From NCBI GenBank assembly GCA_035516155.1, contig DATJAP010000001.1:62001-126000 (forward strand): 64,000 nucleotides of DNA, given 5' to 3'. The DNA comes from JAJYKN01 sp035516155. GTDB lineage: Bacteria > Nitrospirota > UBA9217. The notes beneath the pieces are model-generated. The model was not told where the DNA came from. It ran no database searches and saw only the letters and a program-made list of their open reading frames with translations. Below, piece after piece: positions 9,054 through 18,270 of the stretch (positions are counted from its first letter, which is position 1; every line of letters starts with the position of its first letter). Both the position numbers and the translations under genes were made by a program.

Positions 9054-10658
9054 TCAAGGTCGTGGGTCAGCTTCGGAATCTGAACGAAGGCTTGTAACTA
9101 TTTCCCCGCCAATCAGCTCTGCGACTCCGTGCTGAATTTCGTCCATCCTGTCATACGCAGCGATTCGAATATCACCGTCCCTGAACTGGTCGAGAACATA
9201 GGGGCTGTCGAAGGACACGATGGCTAACTTCCCCCCTGTTTCCCTCGTCATGCGGATTATGCGGTCCGCTTTCTCGCGGAGCTTTTCAGTGATCCCGGAA
9301 TGGCCCTTAGATGCCGATATCCGGGAAAAAAATGACAGAACCGTGAGATCCGCCACCTTGGCGCTGTCCAGTACCAGGGATTCAGGAGTCTCCGCTCCCG
9401 TTGTCAGGACCAGGACAGACATATTTCTGAAGCGATCCCGCATGGCGTGAATGAAGGCGTTTCCCGACTCGGTATTGTCGTCGTCATCGAGAATGAAGCA
9501 GGCGACGCCCGCGTTCTCGGGAAGGCGAAGCTGCTTCTTGCCTCCTGATACTATGCGTAATGCCTTGCGGCCGATTTCCCGGGTAATGATCTGGTGGTTA
9601 TGGTAATCGATCCGGGGCGCCGCGTGTCTGGTTTTATCGAAAAGGCCCAGGCTGGTCTTGGCTGCCCTGATCCGGTCGACGGACTCCCTGATCCGCTCCC
9701 TCGTCACCCGCCCCTGCTCCACGGCGGACACAACGGCGGCAATGGCCGCCCCGGCATCAGCGGGATGGAGCAGGATGTCCATACCCGCTTCCAAGGCTCG
9801 TACGGCTATCTCGCCCGCGGAATAGCCACCGGAGAGAGCGCCCATGTCGAGGGCATCGGAAACGATCAACCCATTGAACTCCATGCCTTCTCGCAGAAGC
9901 GCTGTGACGGTTTTTTTCGAGAATGTCGTCGGTTTCTCCGGATCGAGAGCAGGCACGAGCAGATGGGCGACCATAACCATCCCCACGCCGTCTTTTACCG
10001 CTTCCCGGAACGGCGGTAGCTCTATCCGATTCAACCGCTGTCTGTCCGCCTTGATTACAGGCAGGACCGAATGGGAGTCCTGGTTGGTATCTCCATGCCC
10101 GGGGAAATGCTTAGCGCAGGCCAGAAGCTCGACCCTCCCTCTCCCTGATGGTTTCTGCAGGCGCTTGACATATTGTGAACCAAACCATTCAACAACCTCG
10201 GGTTCATCACCAAATGCCCGGGTGCAGATGATCGGATTATCCGCATTGTTGTTTATGTCGAGCACCGGTGAAAAGACCACATGGATACCTGCAGCACGCG
10301 TTTCAATGCGGACCGCGTCGAGCATGCGGTTGAGAAGATCGACATCTTTTTTCGACCGGCGGTTTATCGCTGAGGCGACCGCGCGCTGGCTCGGGAACCG
10401 GGTGCCTCCGGCTAGCTGCTGGCCGAGCCCACGCTCCACATCTGATGCTATCAGGAGCGGAATGTCCGAGAGTTTCTGGAGTCCCTGCAGCTGTCCCGGC
10501 GTACGTTCAACGGAGCCGCCGAACAGGATGAAGCCGCCTATTCCTTCACGGATAAGTGCGTGCACCTGCGGAAGATACCTGGCATCGCTGAGTTTCTCGC
10601 CGTCGAGTCTCGGCATCACCATCTGTGCGACGTCCCGACTCAATGATTGCGTCGTCAT
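9054..10658 (-). CDS. Glycoside hydrolase family 3 (NagZ-like β-N-acetylhexosaminidase)
   Basis: 534 residues. The N-terminal GH3 barrel carries the NagZ-type histidine loop KHFPGHGDT (about 183-191) and the nucleophile segment SDALDMGA (about 267-274). It is followed by a C-terminal α/β domain from about residue 370, absent from the short E. coli NagZ but present in Gram-positive and some other forms. There is no signal peptide, so it probably acts in the cytoplasm on imported muropeptide or GlcNAc glycosides. The start at 10658 is preferred over the ATG at 10694; neither has a strong ribosome site. Probable operon with the methyltransferase gene. Confidence 0.9.
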   Translation of the reverse strand: MTTQSLSRDVAQMVMPRLDGEKLSDARYLPQVHALIREGIGGFILFGGSVERTPGQLQGLQKLSDIPLLIASDVERGLGQQLAGGTRFPSQRAVASAINRRSKKDVDLLNRMLDAVRIETRAAGIHVVFSPVLDINNNADNPIICTRAFGDEPEVVEWFGSQYVKRLQKPSGRGRVELLACAKHFPGHGDTNQDSHSVLPVIKADRQRLNRIELPPFREAVKDGVGMVMVAHLLVPALDPEKPTTFSKKTVTALLREGMEFNGLIVSDALDMGALSGGYSAGEIAVRALEAGMDILLHPADAGAAIAAVVSAVEQGRVTRERIRESVDRIRAAKTSLGLFDKTRHAAPRIDYHNHQIITREIGRKALRIVSGGKKQLRLPENAGVACFILDDDDNTESGNAFIHAMRDRFRNMSVLVLTTGAETPESLVLDSAKVADLTVLSFFSRISASKGHSGITEKLREKADRIIRMTRETGGKLAIVSFDSPYVLDQFRDGDIRIAAYDRMDEIQHGVAELIGGEIVTSLRSDSEADPRP

Positions 10659-10730
10659 GCCGCCTATTTTCTCTTTTTCGCCGGGCCATTGCAAGCTTTT
10701 TTATTCGTGCCGCCATTGACAAGCCGCGCT

Positions 10731-11049
10731 ATTGAAAATTTCATCAACGAGTCCAAGCAGGAGGGTTTCCGGTTCGCCATCGATGATTTGTGTCCCCGCT
10801 CTTCCTCGTTTCAGTATAGCAAAACTGTCCGCATCGATTTTCTGAGAGCGGACGACGATTCATCTGCGGCATGGTAAACACGATTCAACAGAAAAACAGA
10901 TCGTCGCGAGTATTGCCGCCCTCGCCGGCCATCCGGGCATCAAGATGATCGCCGACTTCATCGAAACCGGATACATCATAAACGAGGTCCGCGGGGCAGG
11001 TATCAATCACGCTCAGGGATATTACATCGCAAAACCCTCACCGGACCTG
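10731..11049 (+). pseudogene. Remnant of an EAL-domain (c-di-GMP phosphodiesterase) gene
   Basis: Two frames on the plus strand give successive pieces of an EAL domain. IENFINESKQEGFRFAIDDL runs to about 10870. A different frame then gives KQIVASIAALAGH, IKMIADFIETGYIINEV and GINHAQGYYIAKPSP. The break near 10860-10880 is a frameshift. Nothing N-terminal to the FAIDD motif, including the E-A-L signature, survives. This is the tail of a degraded c-di-GMP turnover protein. Confidence 0.85.
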
Positions 11050-11162
11050 TCCTCGCCTCCCCTCCGATGCCTTACCGGAGATTTCCCCCTTCCCTCTTTT
11101 CCGCACCCATGCTATACTGATTTTCTGTATGAACCTCTCTCCGATCAACAAGGGAGCATGCC

Positions 11163-11963
11163 GTGGATCAGATGCGTTTTGACCATGATACCTACAAAAC
11201 AGAAACACGAAAACTTTCCCTCGCGGCCCGCCTGATGCCATCGCTCGTGTTTTACGGTCACTTGCTGCGGATAGTCGGACAGGCGAGCAAAAAAGCGAAA
11301 CAGGGCAGGTATGACACCAGGGATTGGTGCGCAAGCAGTCTGGCGACCCTCCGCGCGCTCGAGCAGGTTGGGGTCTTCGTCGAAATCTCGGGAATTGACC
11401 ACTTTCGCTCCCTCGCCGGTCCCTGCGTTTTCATCGGCAACCACATGAGTACGCTGGAGACTTTTGTCCTCCCCGTGATCATTGGACCCATCAAGGATAC
11501 AACCTTCGTCGTCAAGCAGAACCTCGTGGAATATCCGGTTTTCAAGTATGTGATGCGTTCGAGGAACCCCATCACTGTTGGCCGGTCCAGCGCACGTGAT
11601 GACTTGAAGGCCGTCCTAGAGGGCGGTGTCGAGCGTCTTAAGGCAGGCCTGTCGATTATCATCTTTCCGCAGACCACGCGGACGTCGGTCTTCGACCACG
11701 GGCAATTTAATACGATCGGGGTCAAGCTTGCCAAAAAAGCGGGCGTACCGGCAGTCCCTGTGGCACTCAAAACCGACGCCTGGGGCAACGGCAGGTACCT
11801 GAAGGATTTCGGCAGGATCAACCCGGCGGTGACTGTTCACTTCGCCTTCGGGGAGCCTCTTACGATCAGGGACCGCGGCGGCGAAGAGCATCAGCGGATA
11901 CTCGATTTCATAACGGAAAAGCTAGGGGAATGGGGCGGGACAACGCAAAACCGCATGACGTGA
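11163..11963 (+). CDS. PlsC-like lysophospholipid acyltransferase with atypical motifs
   Basis: 266 residues of the 1-acylglycerol-3-phosphate acyltransferase superfamily. The order of blocks is normal, but the catalytic motif reads NHMSTLE (HX4E instead of HX4D) and the glycerol-phosphate block reads FPQTTRT instead of FPEGTRS. These swaps recur in a distinct subgroup known to me, so they need not mean loss of activity, but the acyl acceptor may differ. GTG at 11163 is taken as start (GGGAG precedes); ATG at 11172 is the alternative. It converges on the FKBP gene, and a shared hairpin lies between them. Confidence 0.85.
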   Translation: MDQMRFDHDTYKTETRKLSLAARLMPSLVFYGHLLRIVGQASKKAKQGRYDTRDWCASSLATLRALEQVGVFVEISGIDHFRSLAGPCVFIGNHMSTLETFVLPVIIGPIKDTTFVVKQNLVEYPVFKYVMRSRNPITVGRSSARDDLKAVLEGGVERLKAGLSIIIFPQTTRTSVFDHGQFNTIGVKLAKKAGVPAVPVALKTDAWGNGRYLKDFGRINPAVTVHFAFGEPLTIRDRGGEEHQRILDFITEKLGEWGGTTQNRMT

Positions 11964-11969
11964 TTCCTC

Positions 11970-12003
11970 AACAAAAAGAGGGGTGCATGCATTGCGCCCC
12001 TCT
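11970..12003 (-). terminator. Terminator of the FKBP gene (shared with the acyltransferase)
   Basis: AGAGGGGTGC (11977-11986) pairs with GCGCCCCTCT (11994-12003). On the minus strand it is followed by TTTTTG, so it best terminates the FKBP gene; convergent use is possible. Confidence 0.7.
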
Positions 12004-12058
12004 CTTCGGTTGCCAATACTTGTCCGTCCGTTCATCTTTCAGCGATAAACGTTCACGG

Positions 12059-12763
12059 CTATTTTTTTTCAGCCCCCACTTTTATCAGTTCAACATCGAA
12101 GATCAGCGTGGCGTTCGGCCCGATTTGTCTTCCGGCGCCCCGTTCGCCGTAAGCAAGGCTCGAAGGAATAAAGAGCTGCCACTTTGATCCTTCCTTCATC
12201 AGCTGCAGTGCCTCGGTCCACCCTTTGATCACGCCGTTCACCGGAAACGTCGCCGGCTGGCCGCGCTTATAGGAGCTGTCGAACTCCGTTCCATCGATCA
12301 GCGTGCCGCGATAATTGACCGTCACCGTGTCCGTCGGCAGGGGGGACTTGCCTTTTCCCTCGGAGATGACTTTATACTGAAGACCGCTCGGCAGGGTCTT
12401 CACGCCTTCTTTCACCTTGTTCTTGGCGAGAAATTCTTCGCCTTCTTTCAGGTTCTTCTCGGCCTGGGCCTTCATCTTTTCGCGCATCTTGGCCTGAAGA
12501 TCCTTCTGAAGGGCCATAATCGTTTCATGGGCCTCGGTTTCAGTCAGTAGCGTCTTCTTACCGGCCAAGCTGTCCCGAATGCCTTGCGTGAGCGCATCAA
12601 TGTCGACGTCAATTGCATTCGTTTTCACGTTATCGGCCATGCTCATCCCGATCGCATAGCTGTTTTTTTCCTTTTGCGTTTTTAATGCCGCTTTCTCCTG
12701 TGCGAAGGCCGGGCTCACGACAAGCGCCATGCACAATGAAAGAATAACCACACGTGCGTTCAT
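12059..12763 (-). CDS. Periplasmic FKBP-type peptidyl-prolyl isomerase (FkpA/Mip-like)
   Basis: 234 residues. Cleavable signal peptide ending SPAFA, an N-terminal helical dimerisation domain (KNSYAIGMSMADNVK... with a long charged helix at about 70-120), then a C-terminal FKBP domain with VTVNYRGTLIDGTEFDSS, GWTEALQLM and PSSLAYGERGAG. It assists folding of envelope proteins by cis-trans proline isomerisation. The ATG at 12763 has AAGGAGATT before it; an ATG 84 nt upstream has none. Single gene with its own terminator. Confidence 0.95.
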   Translation of the reverse strand: MNARVVILSLCMALVVSPAFAQEKAALKTQKEKNSYAIGMSMADNVKTNAIDVDIDALTQGIRDSLAGKKTLLTETEAHETIMALQKDLQAKMREKMKAQAEKNLKEGEEFLAKNKVKEGVKTLPSGLQYKVISEGKGKSPLPTDTVTVNYRGTLIDGTEFDSSYKRGQPATFPVNGVIKGWTEALQLMKEGSKWQLFIPSSLAYGERGAGRQIGPNATLIFDVELIKVGAEKK

Positions 12764-13257
12764 GTAATCTCCTTTTTCTGACTGAAATATTATTTCGGCA
12801 CAACAGAAGCGTAATCGCATCTGCTGCACGAATATGCCCCACGGCATATTTGATTAGACTATCAGCTTTGCCGGTGTTTGTCAATAAACGCAGGATGATA
12901 AAAATGTCAGGATGACAGTTTGTCCCTGCCCAACAGGCGTGATGATCTTTAGGCCTCGCAGGCATCCCAGTGAAGGGAGCATCCGATCAACCCCCCTCCA
13001 AGAATGGCCGATAATTCCGTGCCGTTACAATAATCCTTTCATTTTCTTTCCTGGTGGGTGTATAATCCGGTCGAATTTTGATTGGACATCATCCGAGATC
13101 AATACGACATTAGCATGTGTGCATGAACAGGACCTTGCTGGCGTTCTCTTTGAATGCTGGCCTGACGCTTGTGATAGAGGGACGATGATCCAAGGCCGGT
13201 TTCATGAACTATTCAAAAGCACGATACTGTCCAGTATCTCGGTAAAAGGGGGTTCCC
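12764..13257. other. Intergenic interval
   Basis: Separates two divergent genes. No gene is recognised; it presumably holds both promoters, but no clear boxes are seen. Confidence 0.4.
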
Positions 13258-13779
13258 ATGATTTCAAGAAGGACGTTCCTTCAAATGCTTTTGCTTCTCA
13301 CGCTTTCCGGTTATGCTGGTGAGCTGCCGGCATATGAGGCAACGGAACGCGTTCTGAATCTTTATAATACCCATACAAGGGAGAGACTTCACGTTACATA
13401 CTGCTCATGCGGTGTTTACCACAAAGACGCACTGGAAAAAATAAACCGGTTAATGCGATGTCATTATACGAACGAGATCAAGCCGATAGACGTCGAAGTT
13501 CTCGACCTTCTCTGCAACATTAAGGACCGGCTAGAAAAAGACGCGGAGATCCAGATCATTTCAGGATATCGCTCTCCCGTTTACAACGACTACCTATGGA
13601 GACACGGAAGAGGCGCTGTAAAGAACAGCCTTCATCTGGAGGGTCGTGCAATTGATTTTTATTTGCCTCGTGTGCACAATACTAGGCTCTTTAAGGTTGC
13701 ACAGTCCTTTAATGCCGGCGGTGTGGGATACTATCCGGACTTTGTCCACATCGACAACGGGCGCGTGCGATACTGGTAA
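13258..13779 (+). CDS. DUF882 (YcbK-like) Tat-exported murein peptidase, copy 1
   Basis: 173 residues. The twin-arginine-type leader SRRTFLQM precedes a DUF882/peptidase-M15-like domain with the expected zinc ligands: SGYRSPVYND, NSLHLEGRAIDF and PDFVHID. YcbK relatives cleave or bind peptidoglycan peptides in the periplasm. Strong ribosome site AAGGGGG. A close paralogue at 20146-20667 shares most of the mature sequence (for example LMRCHYTNE, GRAIDF, GGVG, PDFVHID), so the pair arose by duplication; the mo-hydroxylase operon and nitroreductase lie between them. Confidence 0.9.
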   Translation: MISRRTFLQMLLLLTLSGYAGELPAYEATERVLNLYNTHTRERLHVTYCSCGVYHKDALEKINRLMRCHYTNEIKPIDVEVLDLLCNIKDRLEKDAEIQIISGYRSPVYNDYLWRHGRGAVKNSLHLEGRAIDFYLPRVHNTRLFKVAQSFNAGGVGYYPDFVHIDNGRVRYW

Positions 13780-14083
13780 AGATGTGACCACCGCGAGGAT
13801 TCCTTTTCCGTGTGTCCTTCTGCCCCATAAAGAGAAATAAAGAATCTCAAATAATACGGAAACAGAAAAAGTGCGTCTCGTTGATACCCACGGCTTACGT
13901 CCGTGGTCTTCAGTGCGCTTTTTGATGCAAGGGCTCAGAGGCGACAGGGGATTCTGAAATGCAAATTACTCCTCGGGTGCAAGCCGTTCCTCATGTTCTC
14001 TGTGGCTAGGATTTGACAGAACGTCAATCTAACCTATGAGTCCTGTATGAAATTGTTTGGAAGACTCTCTCTCCGGGTTCCTG
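13780..14083. other. Intergenic interval with a small palindrome
   Basis: Contains CCACGG-cttacgt-CCGTGG (13888-13906) in a context that resembles IS200/IS605-type hairpin ends, but no transposase is nearby. No gene is seen. Confidence 0.3.
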
Positions 14084-15061
14084 CTAGGAGGATTGCTGGC
14101 CAGCCAGAAGTTCCTCTTCGATCATGCCGCGAAAAAGCGGTATCTTATAATCACTCTGTCCCAGTGGTCGTGCGTTCATCATTGCTGCCTCTGCCGCCCT
14201 TGCCGCGGTTGACTCATCCAAGCGATGGCCGATGATCGAATTTTCTAATTCCCGGGAGCGCCAGGGAATGGGTGCGGCGCCGCTCAACACGGCACGCGCG
14301 TCGGCGACAACGTCGCCGTTAAACTTGATGGCAAGCGCGAGTCCTGCGAGCGCAAAGTCCCAGGAAGCGCGTGTTCTTACCTTGCGATACGAGCTTCTTA
14401 CTCCCTGCTTCGGCGGCAGCAAAATCTCCGTGACGATCTCACCTGGTTCGAGCACGGTCTCCCGGTGCACATCCACCTTCGGAAGGACGTGGAACTTTTC
14501 GACTGCTACTGTCCGGGTTCCTTTTGGCCCGGCGATATGGACAGAAGCTTCAAACGCAACAAGTGCAGAGGCCGTGTCCGAAGGATGGACAATGAAGCAC
14601 GGCCCTCCTCCGAGAATGCAGTGATACTGGTTCTCGCCCGCAACGGCAAAGCACTGCTCCCCTCCCTTTCGAAGGCAGTGGAAATCTCCGCGGTAGTACC
14701 AGCAGCGCGGTTTTTGGCATATATTTCCACCGATCGTACCCTGAGCTCGAAGCTGGGGACTCGCAACTTCGCGAGCCGCCTGTGCCAGTGCCCGATACTG
14801 AGAACTCACGACGGGGTTCTCCGAGACTTCGGAAATGGTCGTGAGGGCCCCGATCCGAATGCCTCCATCAGCTGTTTTTTTAATCCCTTTGAGTTCTTTG
14901 AGACCGCTGATGCTTACCATCTTATTTATCTCGAAGACATGATTCCTGAGACAGCCGAGCAGGTCCGTGCCCCCGGCAGAAAGATGCGCGCCTTCTGCTA
15001 CAAGCTGCTTTGAAGCCTCTTTCAAGGTCTTCGGTCGAATGTAAGAAAAATTGGAAAGCAT
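14084..15061 (-). CDS. Molybdenum hydroxylase FAD subunit with [4Fe-4S] insert (PaoB/HcrB-like)
   Basis: 325 residues. FAD-binding motifs of the xanthine dehydrogenase medium subunit are present (HLSAGGTDLLG near residue 30, GTIGGNICQ near 110). A segment rich in cysteine follows: CWYYRGDFHC, GGEQCFAV, YHCILGGGPC. This is like the [4Fe-4S]-carrying insert of PaoB and of 4-hydroxybenzoyl-CoA reductase β. It passes electrons from the [2Fe-2S] subunit to FAD and an acceptor. Start at 15061 (GGAGG 8 nt before), not the GTG at 15070, which overlaps that site. Third gene of the operon. Confidence 0.92.
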   Translation of the reverse strand: MLSNFSYIRPKTLKEASKQLVAEGAHLSAGGTDLLGCLRNHVFEINKMVSISGLKELKGIKKTADGGIRIGALTTISEVSENPVVSSQYRALAQAAREVASPQLRAQGTIGGNICQKPRCWYYRGDFHCLRKGGEQCFAVAGENQYHCILGGGPCFIVHPSDTASALVAFEASVHIAGPKGTRTVAVEKFHVLPKVDVHRETVLEPGEIVTEILLPPKQGVRSSYRKVRTRASWDFALAGLALAIKFNGDVVADARAVLSGAAPIPWRSRELENSIIGHRLDESTAARAAEAAMMNARPLGQSDYKIPLFRGMIEEELLAGQQSS

Positions 15062-15206
15062 GGCGAGCACCTCCGCAGGATAACAAGCTCAATTCATTGC
15101 CGCGAGACAGCGAAGAAAACATCGTCGAGCGCGGGAAACGTTGCCGCCTTTTTCTCTGTGCGGCAGCTTTCGTTGAATTTTCTCTGCGACGTGAGTGGCA
15201 AGTGTC

Positions 15207-17528
15207 TTACTTCTTCGCTTCCGCAAACATCTTCACAAGCCGAACCGGGCTCATGGGCGTTTCATACACGCGAACGCCTGTTGCGTGATACACGGCATTC
15301 GCAATAGCCGCCGCAGTCGGTATCGTCACCGGTTCGCCCAGACCCTTTGCGCCTGCTATATTGGCCTCGTTGTCCGGTGATTCAATCGGCAGCGACGTCA
15401 TGTCCGCAGGAACATCGAGCATTGTCGGAACTTTGTACTCGTGCCAGTTCTTGTTCACCATCTTGCCGGTCTGATTCTTATCAAGGACCCGCTCCTCGGT
15501 CATGCCGAACCCGATTCCCATGGTAATGCCGCCGAAGACATGATTGTCGAAGGTCAGCCGGTTCATCACTCTGCCGCTGTCATTCGTTGCCAGGAATCTA
15601 ATGATCCTGACTTCGCCGGTCCTCATATTCACCTCAACTTCGCAAAACTGTGCTGCAAAGGGATTCACTACCTTGCCTGCAGGGTTTGGGCCGCGGTATC
15701 CGACACCCACAATCATCCCTCGCTTCTTCAGACCGGTAATCCTCATTATCTTGATCTTTTTCGACGGGTCCTGCGTGGACACGACCTCATCCCCAATCAG
15801 CTCAAGGTCCGCAGCGTTGGCCTTCAGGTCCGCGGCCGCCAGATCGAATAGCTGCTGTTTCACGCTGAGCGCAGCGGCGCGTACGGTCGGTGCCTCCGTG
15901 GGTACGGTCTTGCTTCCGCCGCTCGACGTAGCGTACTGGGTCGTTCCCGTGTCCGCATTCTCGATCTGGAGCGCTTCTGGCTTCACGCCAAGTTCCTCAG
16001 CTACTATCATGGCCATGATGGTCTTCGTGCCCGTACCAATATCGCTTGCGCCCATGTTCAGATTTGCGCTGCCATCGGAGAAGAGCTTCACGATCACCGT
16101 GGAAGGAGGATTGCCGCCTCCGGCAAACCAGAGGGCGCTGGCTACCCCCACCCCTCTCCTGATATGGCCGGACGGGGGCATCTCGGCGAGTTTTTTTCTC
16201 GCATCGTTCCATCCGAAGGCCGCTGCTCCGTTTTCGAGGCACTCCCGAAGACCGGTCGTGGTATAGGGAGGATTGCCCTGCCGCGCCTGGCTGAAGGCCG
16301 GGATGTTCTTAAGCCGGAGATCAACAGGATCCATCTTGATTTCCTCGGCCAGACTATCGAGCATTTGCTCTAGCGCCCAGGCGCCTTGCGGGTGCCCCGG
16401 AGCACGGAAGGCCCGTGCAGGTCCGGCGTTGATGTACACATCGGTAGTCTCGGTGCGTACGTTTGGGCAGAGGTAAAGATCGCGCACCAGCCAATCCATG
16501 AGCGCCGTCCCGCTTGCAGGGTAGGCGCCACTGCTGCCGATACCGCTGAACTCGAGGGCGGTCAGCGTCCCGTCCTTCTTCACGCCTGCTTTCAGTTTCA
16601 TCGTGCCCGGTGGACGGTTGCCTACGGCAATAAAGGTCTCCTCGCGCGACAGAACCATCTTGACCGGACGGGCGGTCTTCTTGGCGAGCAACGCCGCGAT
16701 GATGGTTGATTTGTCGGCCTGCAGCTTGCTGCCGAAGCCGCCTCCCATATAATGCCCGATCACGCGGACCCTCGAAAGCGGCAGATGCAGCACCTCTGCA
16801 ACCTGGGCCTGGATCGCAAACACCCCCTGGGTGGACTCCCAGATGGTCAGGCTCTCGCCGTCCCACTTTACTACGCCGCCGTGCAGTTCCTGGGGAGTAT
16901 GTATCTCGCACTCGTTTCGGTAATTGTGTTCAAGGACAACATCTGCCTCGCTGAAACCCTTAGCCACGTCGCCACGCTCGTACTTGTCCGTTTTAACCTT
17001 ATTGCCAGATGGGTGGACCAGCGCTGCACCTGCATCGAGTGATCTTCTTTCATCGGACACACAAGGCATGACTTCGTACTTCACTTTGATGGCACGAACC
17101 GCATCCCAGGCCTGGTACAAGGTCTCCGCAGCCACCGCCGCAACAACCTCCCCTTCAAAGCGGCATTGAGGATCAAAGAGCTTGGTCTTCACATCAGGCG
17201 ACCAGGGCCACAGGATATCGGCTTCCTTGCTCGCTCCGCTCAGCACGGCGCGGACACCGGTCATCCTCTCCGCCACTTTCGTTTCCACATCCTTCACAAT
17301 GGCACTGGGGTGCGGGCAGCGAAGAATAGCGGCATAAAGCATGTCGGACAGGACCACGTCCGAGGGATAGACCGCAATCCCGCTCACCCGTTCGTACGCA
17401 TCCACGCGCGGCAACGGTTTACCGACAACCTGTGTTCGTTGCCAGGGTTTCACGCCTCCGGCAGGCATCGGTGTTTCCGGCACGGGGATGTTCTGCGCGA
17501 AATAGAGTTCTTTGTCGTCCTTTTTCAT
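15207..17528 (-). CDS. Molybdenum hydroxylase catalytic (Moco) subunit
   Basis: 773 residues of the XdhA/PaoC/CoxL superfamily. MGGGFGSK (about 261-268) and AFRAPGHPQ (about 373-381) bind the molybdopterin cofactor; the catalytic glutamate is Glu732 in GLGEP. The AFRAPGHP loop matches xanthine dehydrogenase/aldehyde oxidoreductases, not the AYRCSFR loop of aerobic CO dehydrogenase, so the substrate is probably an aldehyde, purine or N-heterocycle. No own signal peptide; likely exported with the Tat-tagged small subunit, as for PaoABC. Flanked by the other two subunits. No XdhC/PaoD-type maturation gene is in the window. Confidence 0.95.
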   Translation of the reverse strand: MKKDDKELYFAQNIPVPETPMPAGGVKPWQRTQVVGKPLPRVDAYERVSGIAVYPSDVVLSDMLYAAILRCPHPSAIVKDVETKVAERMTGVRAVLSGASKEADILWPWSPDVKTKLFDPQCRFEGEVVAAVAAETLYQAWDAVRAIKVKYEVMPCVSDERRSLDAGAALVHPSGNKVKTDKYERGDVAKGFSEADVVLEHNYRNECEIHTPQELHGGVVKWDGESLTIWESTQGVFAIQAQVAEVLHLPLSRVRVIGHYMGGGFGSKLQADKSTIIAALLAKKTARPVKMVLSREETFIAVGNRPPGTMKLKAGVKKDGTLTALEFSGIGSSGAYPASGTALMDWLVRDLYLCPNVRTETTDVYINAGPARAFRAPGHPQGAWALEQMLDSLAEEIKMDPVDLRLKNIPAFSQARQGNPPYTTTGLRECLENGAAAFGWNDARKKLAEMPPSGHIRRGVGVASALWFAGGGNPPSTVIVKLFSDGSANLNMGASDIGTGTKTIMAMIVAEELGVKPEALQIENADTGTTQYATSSGGSKTVPTEAPTVRAAALSVKQQLFDLAAADLKANAADLELIGDEVVSTQDPSKKIKIMRITGLKKRGMIVGVGYRGPNPAGKVVNPFAAQFCEVEVNMRTGEVRIIRFLATNDSGRVMNRLTFDNHVFGGITMGIGFGMTEERVLDKNQTGKMVNKNWHEYKVPTMLDVPADMTSLPIESPDNEANIAGAKGLGEPVTIPTAAAIANAVYHATGVRVYETPMSPVRLVKMFAEAKK

Positions 17529-17625
17529 GGCTCACCCCACAGCGGCAATAACTACGGAGCACAGAGGTGATTTTGGCGATATTCCGATTTCCCTCATCAG
17601 TGACCTCTGCCGGCGGGCATTTTTT

Positions 17626-18270
17626 TCATGATCTCTTCAGCTCCGCCGCTTTCTTCGCCGCATTGACGATGTGCTTGTAGGCACCGCATCGGCATAGGTT
17701 GCCGCTCATTCCATTTCGAATCTCTTCCGTCGATGGGTCGGGGTTTTTTCGCAGAAGCCCCTCAACGGCCATGATCTGGCCCGGCGTGCAGTAGCCGCAC
17801 TGGAAAGCATCCTGATCCGCGAAGGCCCGCTGAACAGGCCCGAGTTCCTCGCCTTTCATGAGCCCTTCGACGGTCGTGATCTTCGTTCCTTCGGCCTCAA
17901 CCGCAAGAGTCATGCAAGCGTACCGCGGGACATCGTCGATGATAACGGTACAGGTGCCGCACTCGCCGCGCTCACAGCCGACCTTCGTGCCTGTCAGACC
18001 CAGCTGTTCGCGCAACACATACAGCAGCGACCAGCGCGGCTCCACGAGCAGACGGTATTTGCGGCCGTTGATGTTCAGCACCACTTTCGTCATCTCTCCT
18101 CGCTCGATCATCTCGGCATCCGCAGCAGGTGTTGCGTGGAGTTTGTCCGAGACCGCAAGGGTCACAGCTCCGGCCCCTATGGTTGACAGAAAGCCGCGGC
18201 GAGTCAGACCTTGCGGAGGAATGTTCTCAGCCTCCTTTTTTTCATCCTCATTGTCTTTTTCGTTTTTCAT
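17626..18270 (-). CDS. Tat-exported [2Fe-2S] subunit of molybdenum hydroxylase (PaoA-like)
   Basis: 214 residues. The N-terminal leader TRRGFLSTIGAGAVTLA is a Tat signal, so the whole complex should be periplasmic. Plant-ferredoxin-type cluster CERGECGTC...C (about 107-127), then the helical cluster C-x2-C...CRC: FQCGYCTPG and GNLCRCGAY. ATG at 18270 follows GAAGGAGCGG; the 17-codon upstream extension lacks a site. First gene of the operon small-Moco-FAD, an order different from paoABC (small-FAD-Moco). Confidence 0.93.
   Translation of the reverse strand: MKNEKDNEDEKKEAENIPPQGLTRRGFLSTIGAGAVTLAVSDKLHATPAADAEMIERGEMTKVVLNINGRKYRLLVEPRWSLLYVLREQLGLTGTKVGCERGECGTCTVIIDDVPRYACMTLAVEAEGTKITTVEGLMKGEELGPVQRAFADQDAFQCGYCTPGQIMAVEGLLRKNPDPSTEEIRNGMSGNLCRCGAYKHIVNAAKKAAELKRS

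Noticed and set aside
15207..17528. Aerobic CO dehydrogenase large subunit (CoxL)
   Set aside because: The active-site loop is AFRAPGHP, not AYRCSFR, so it belongs with aldehyde/xanthine-type enzymes.
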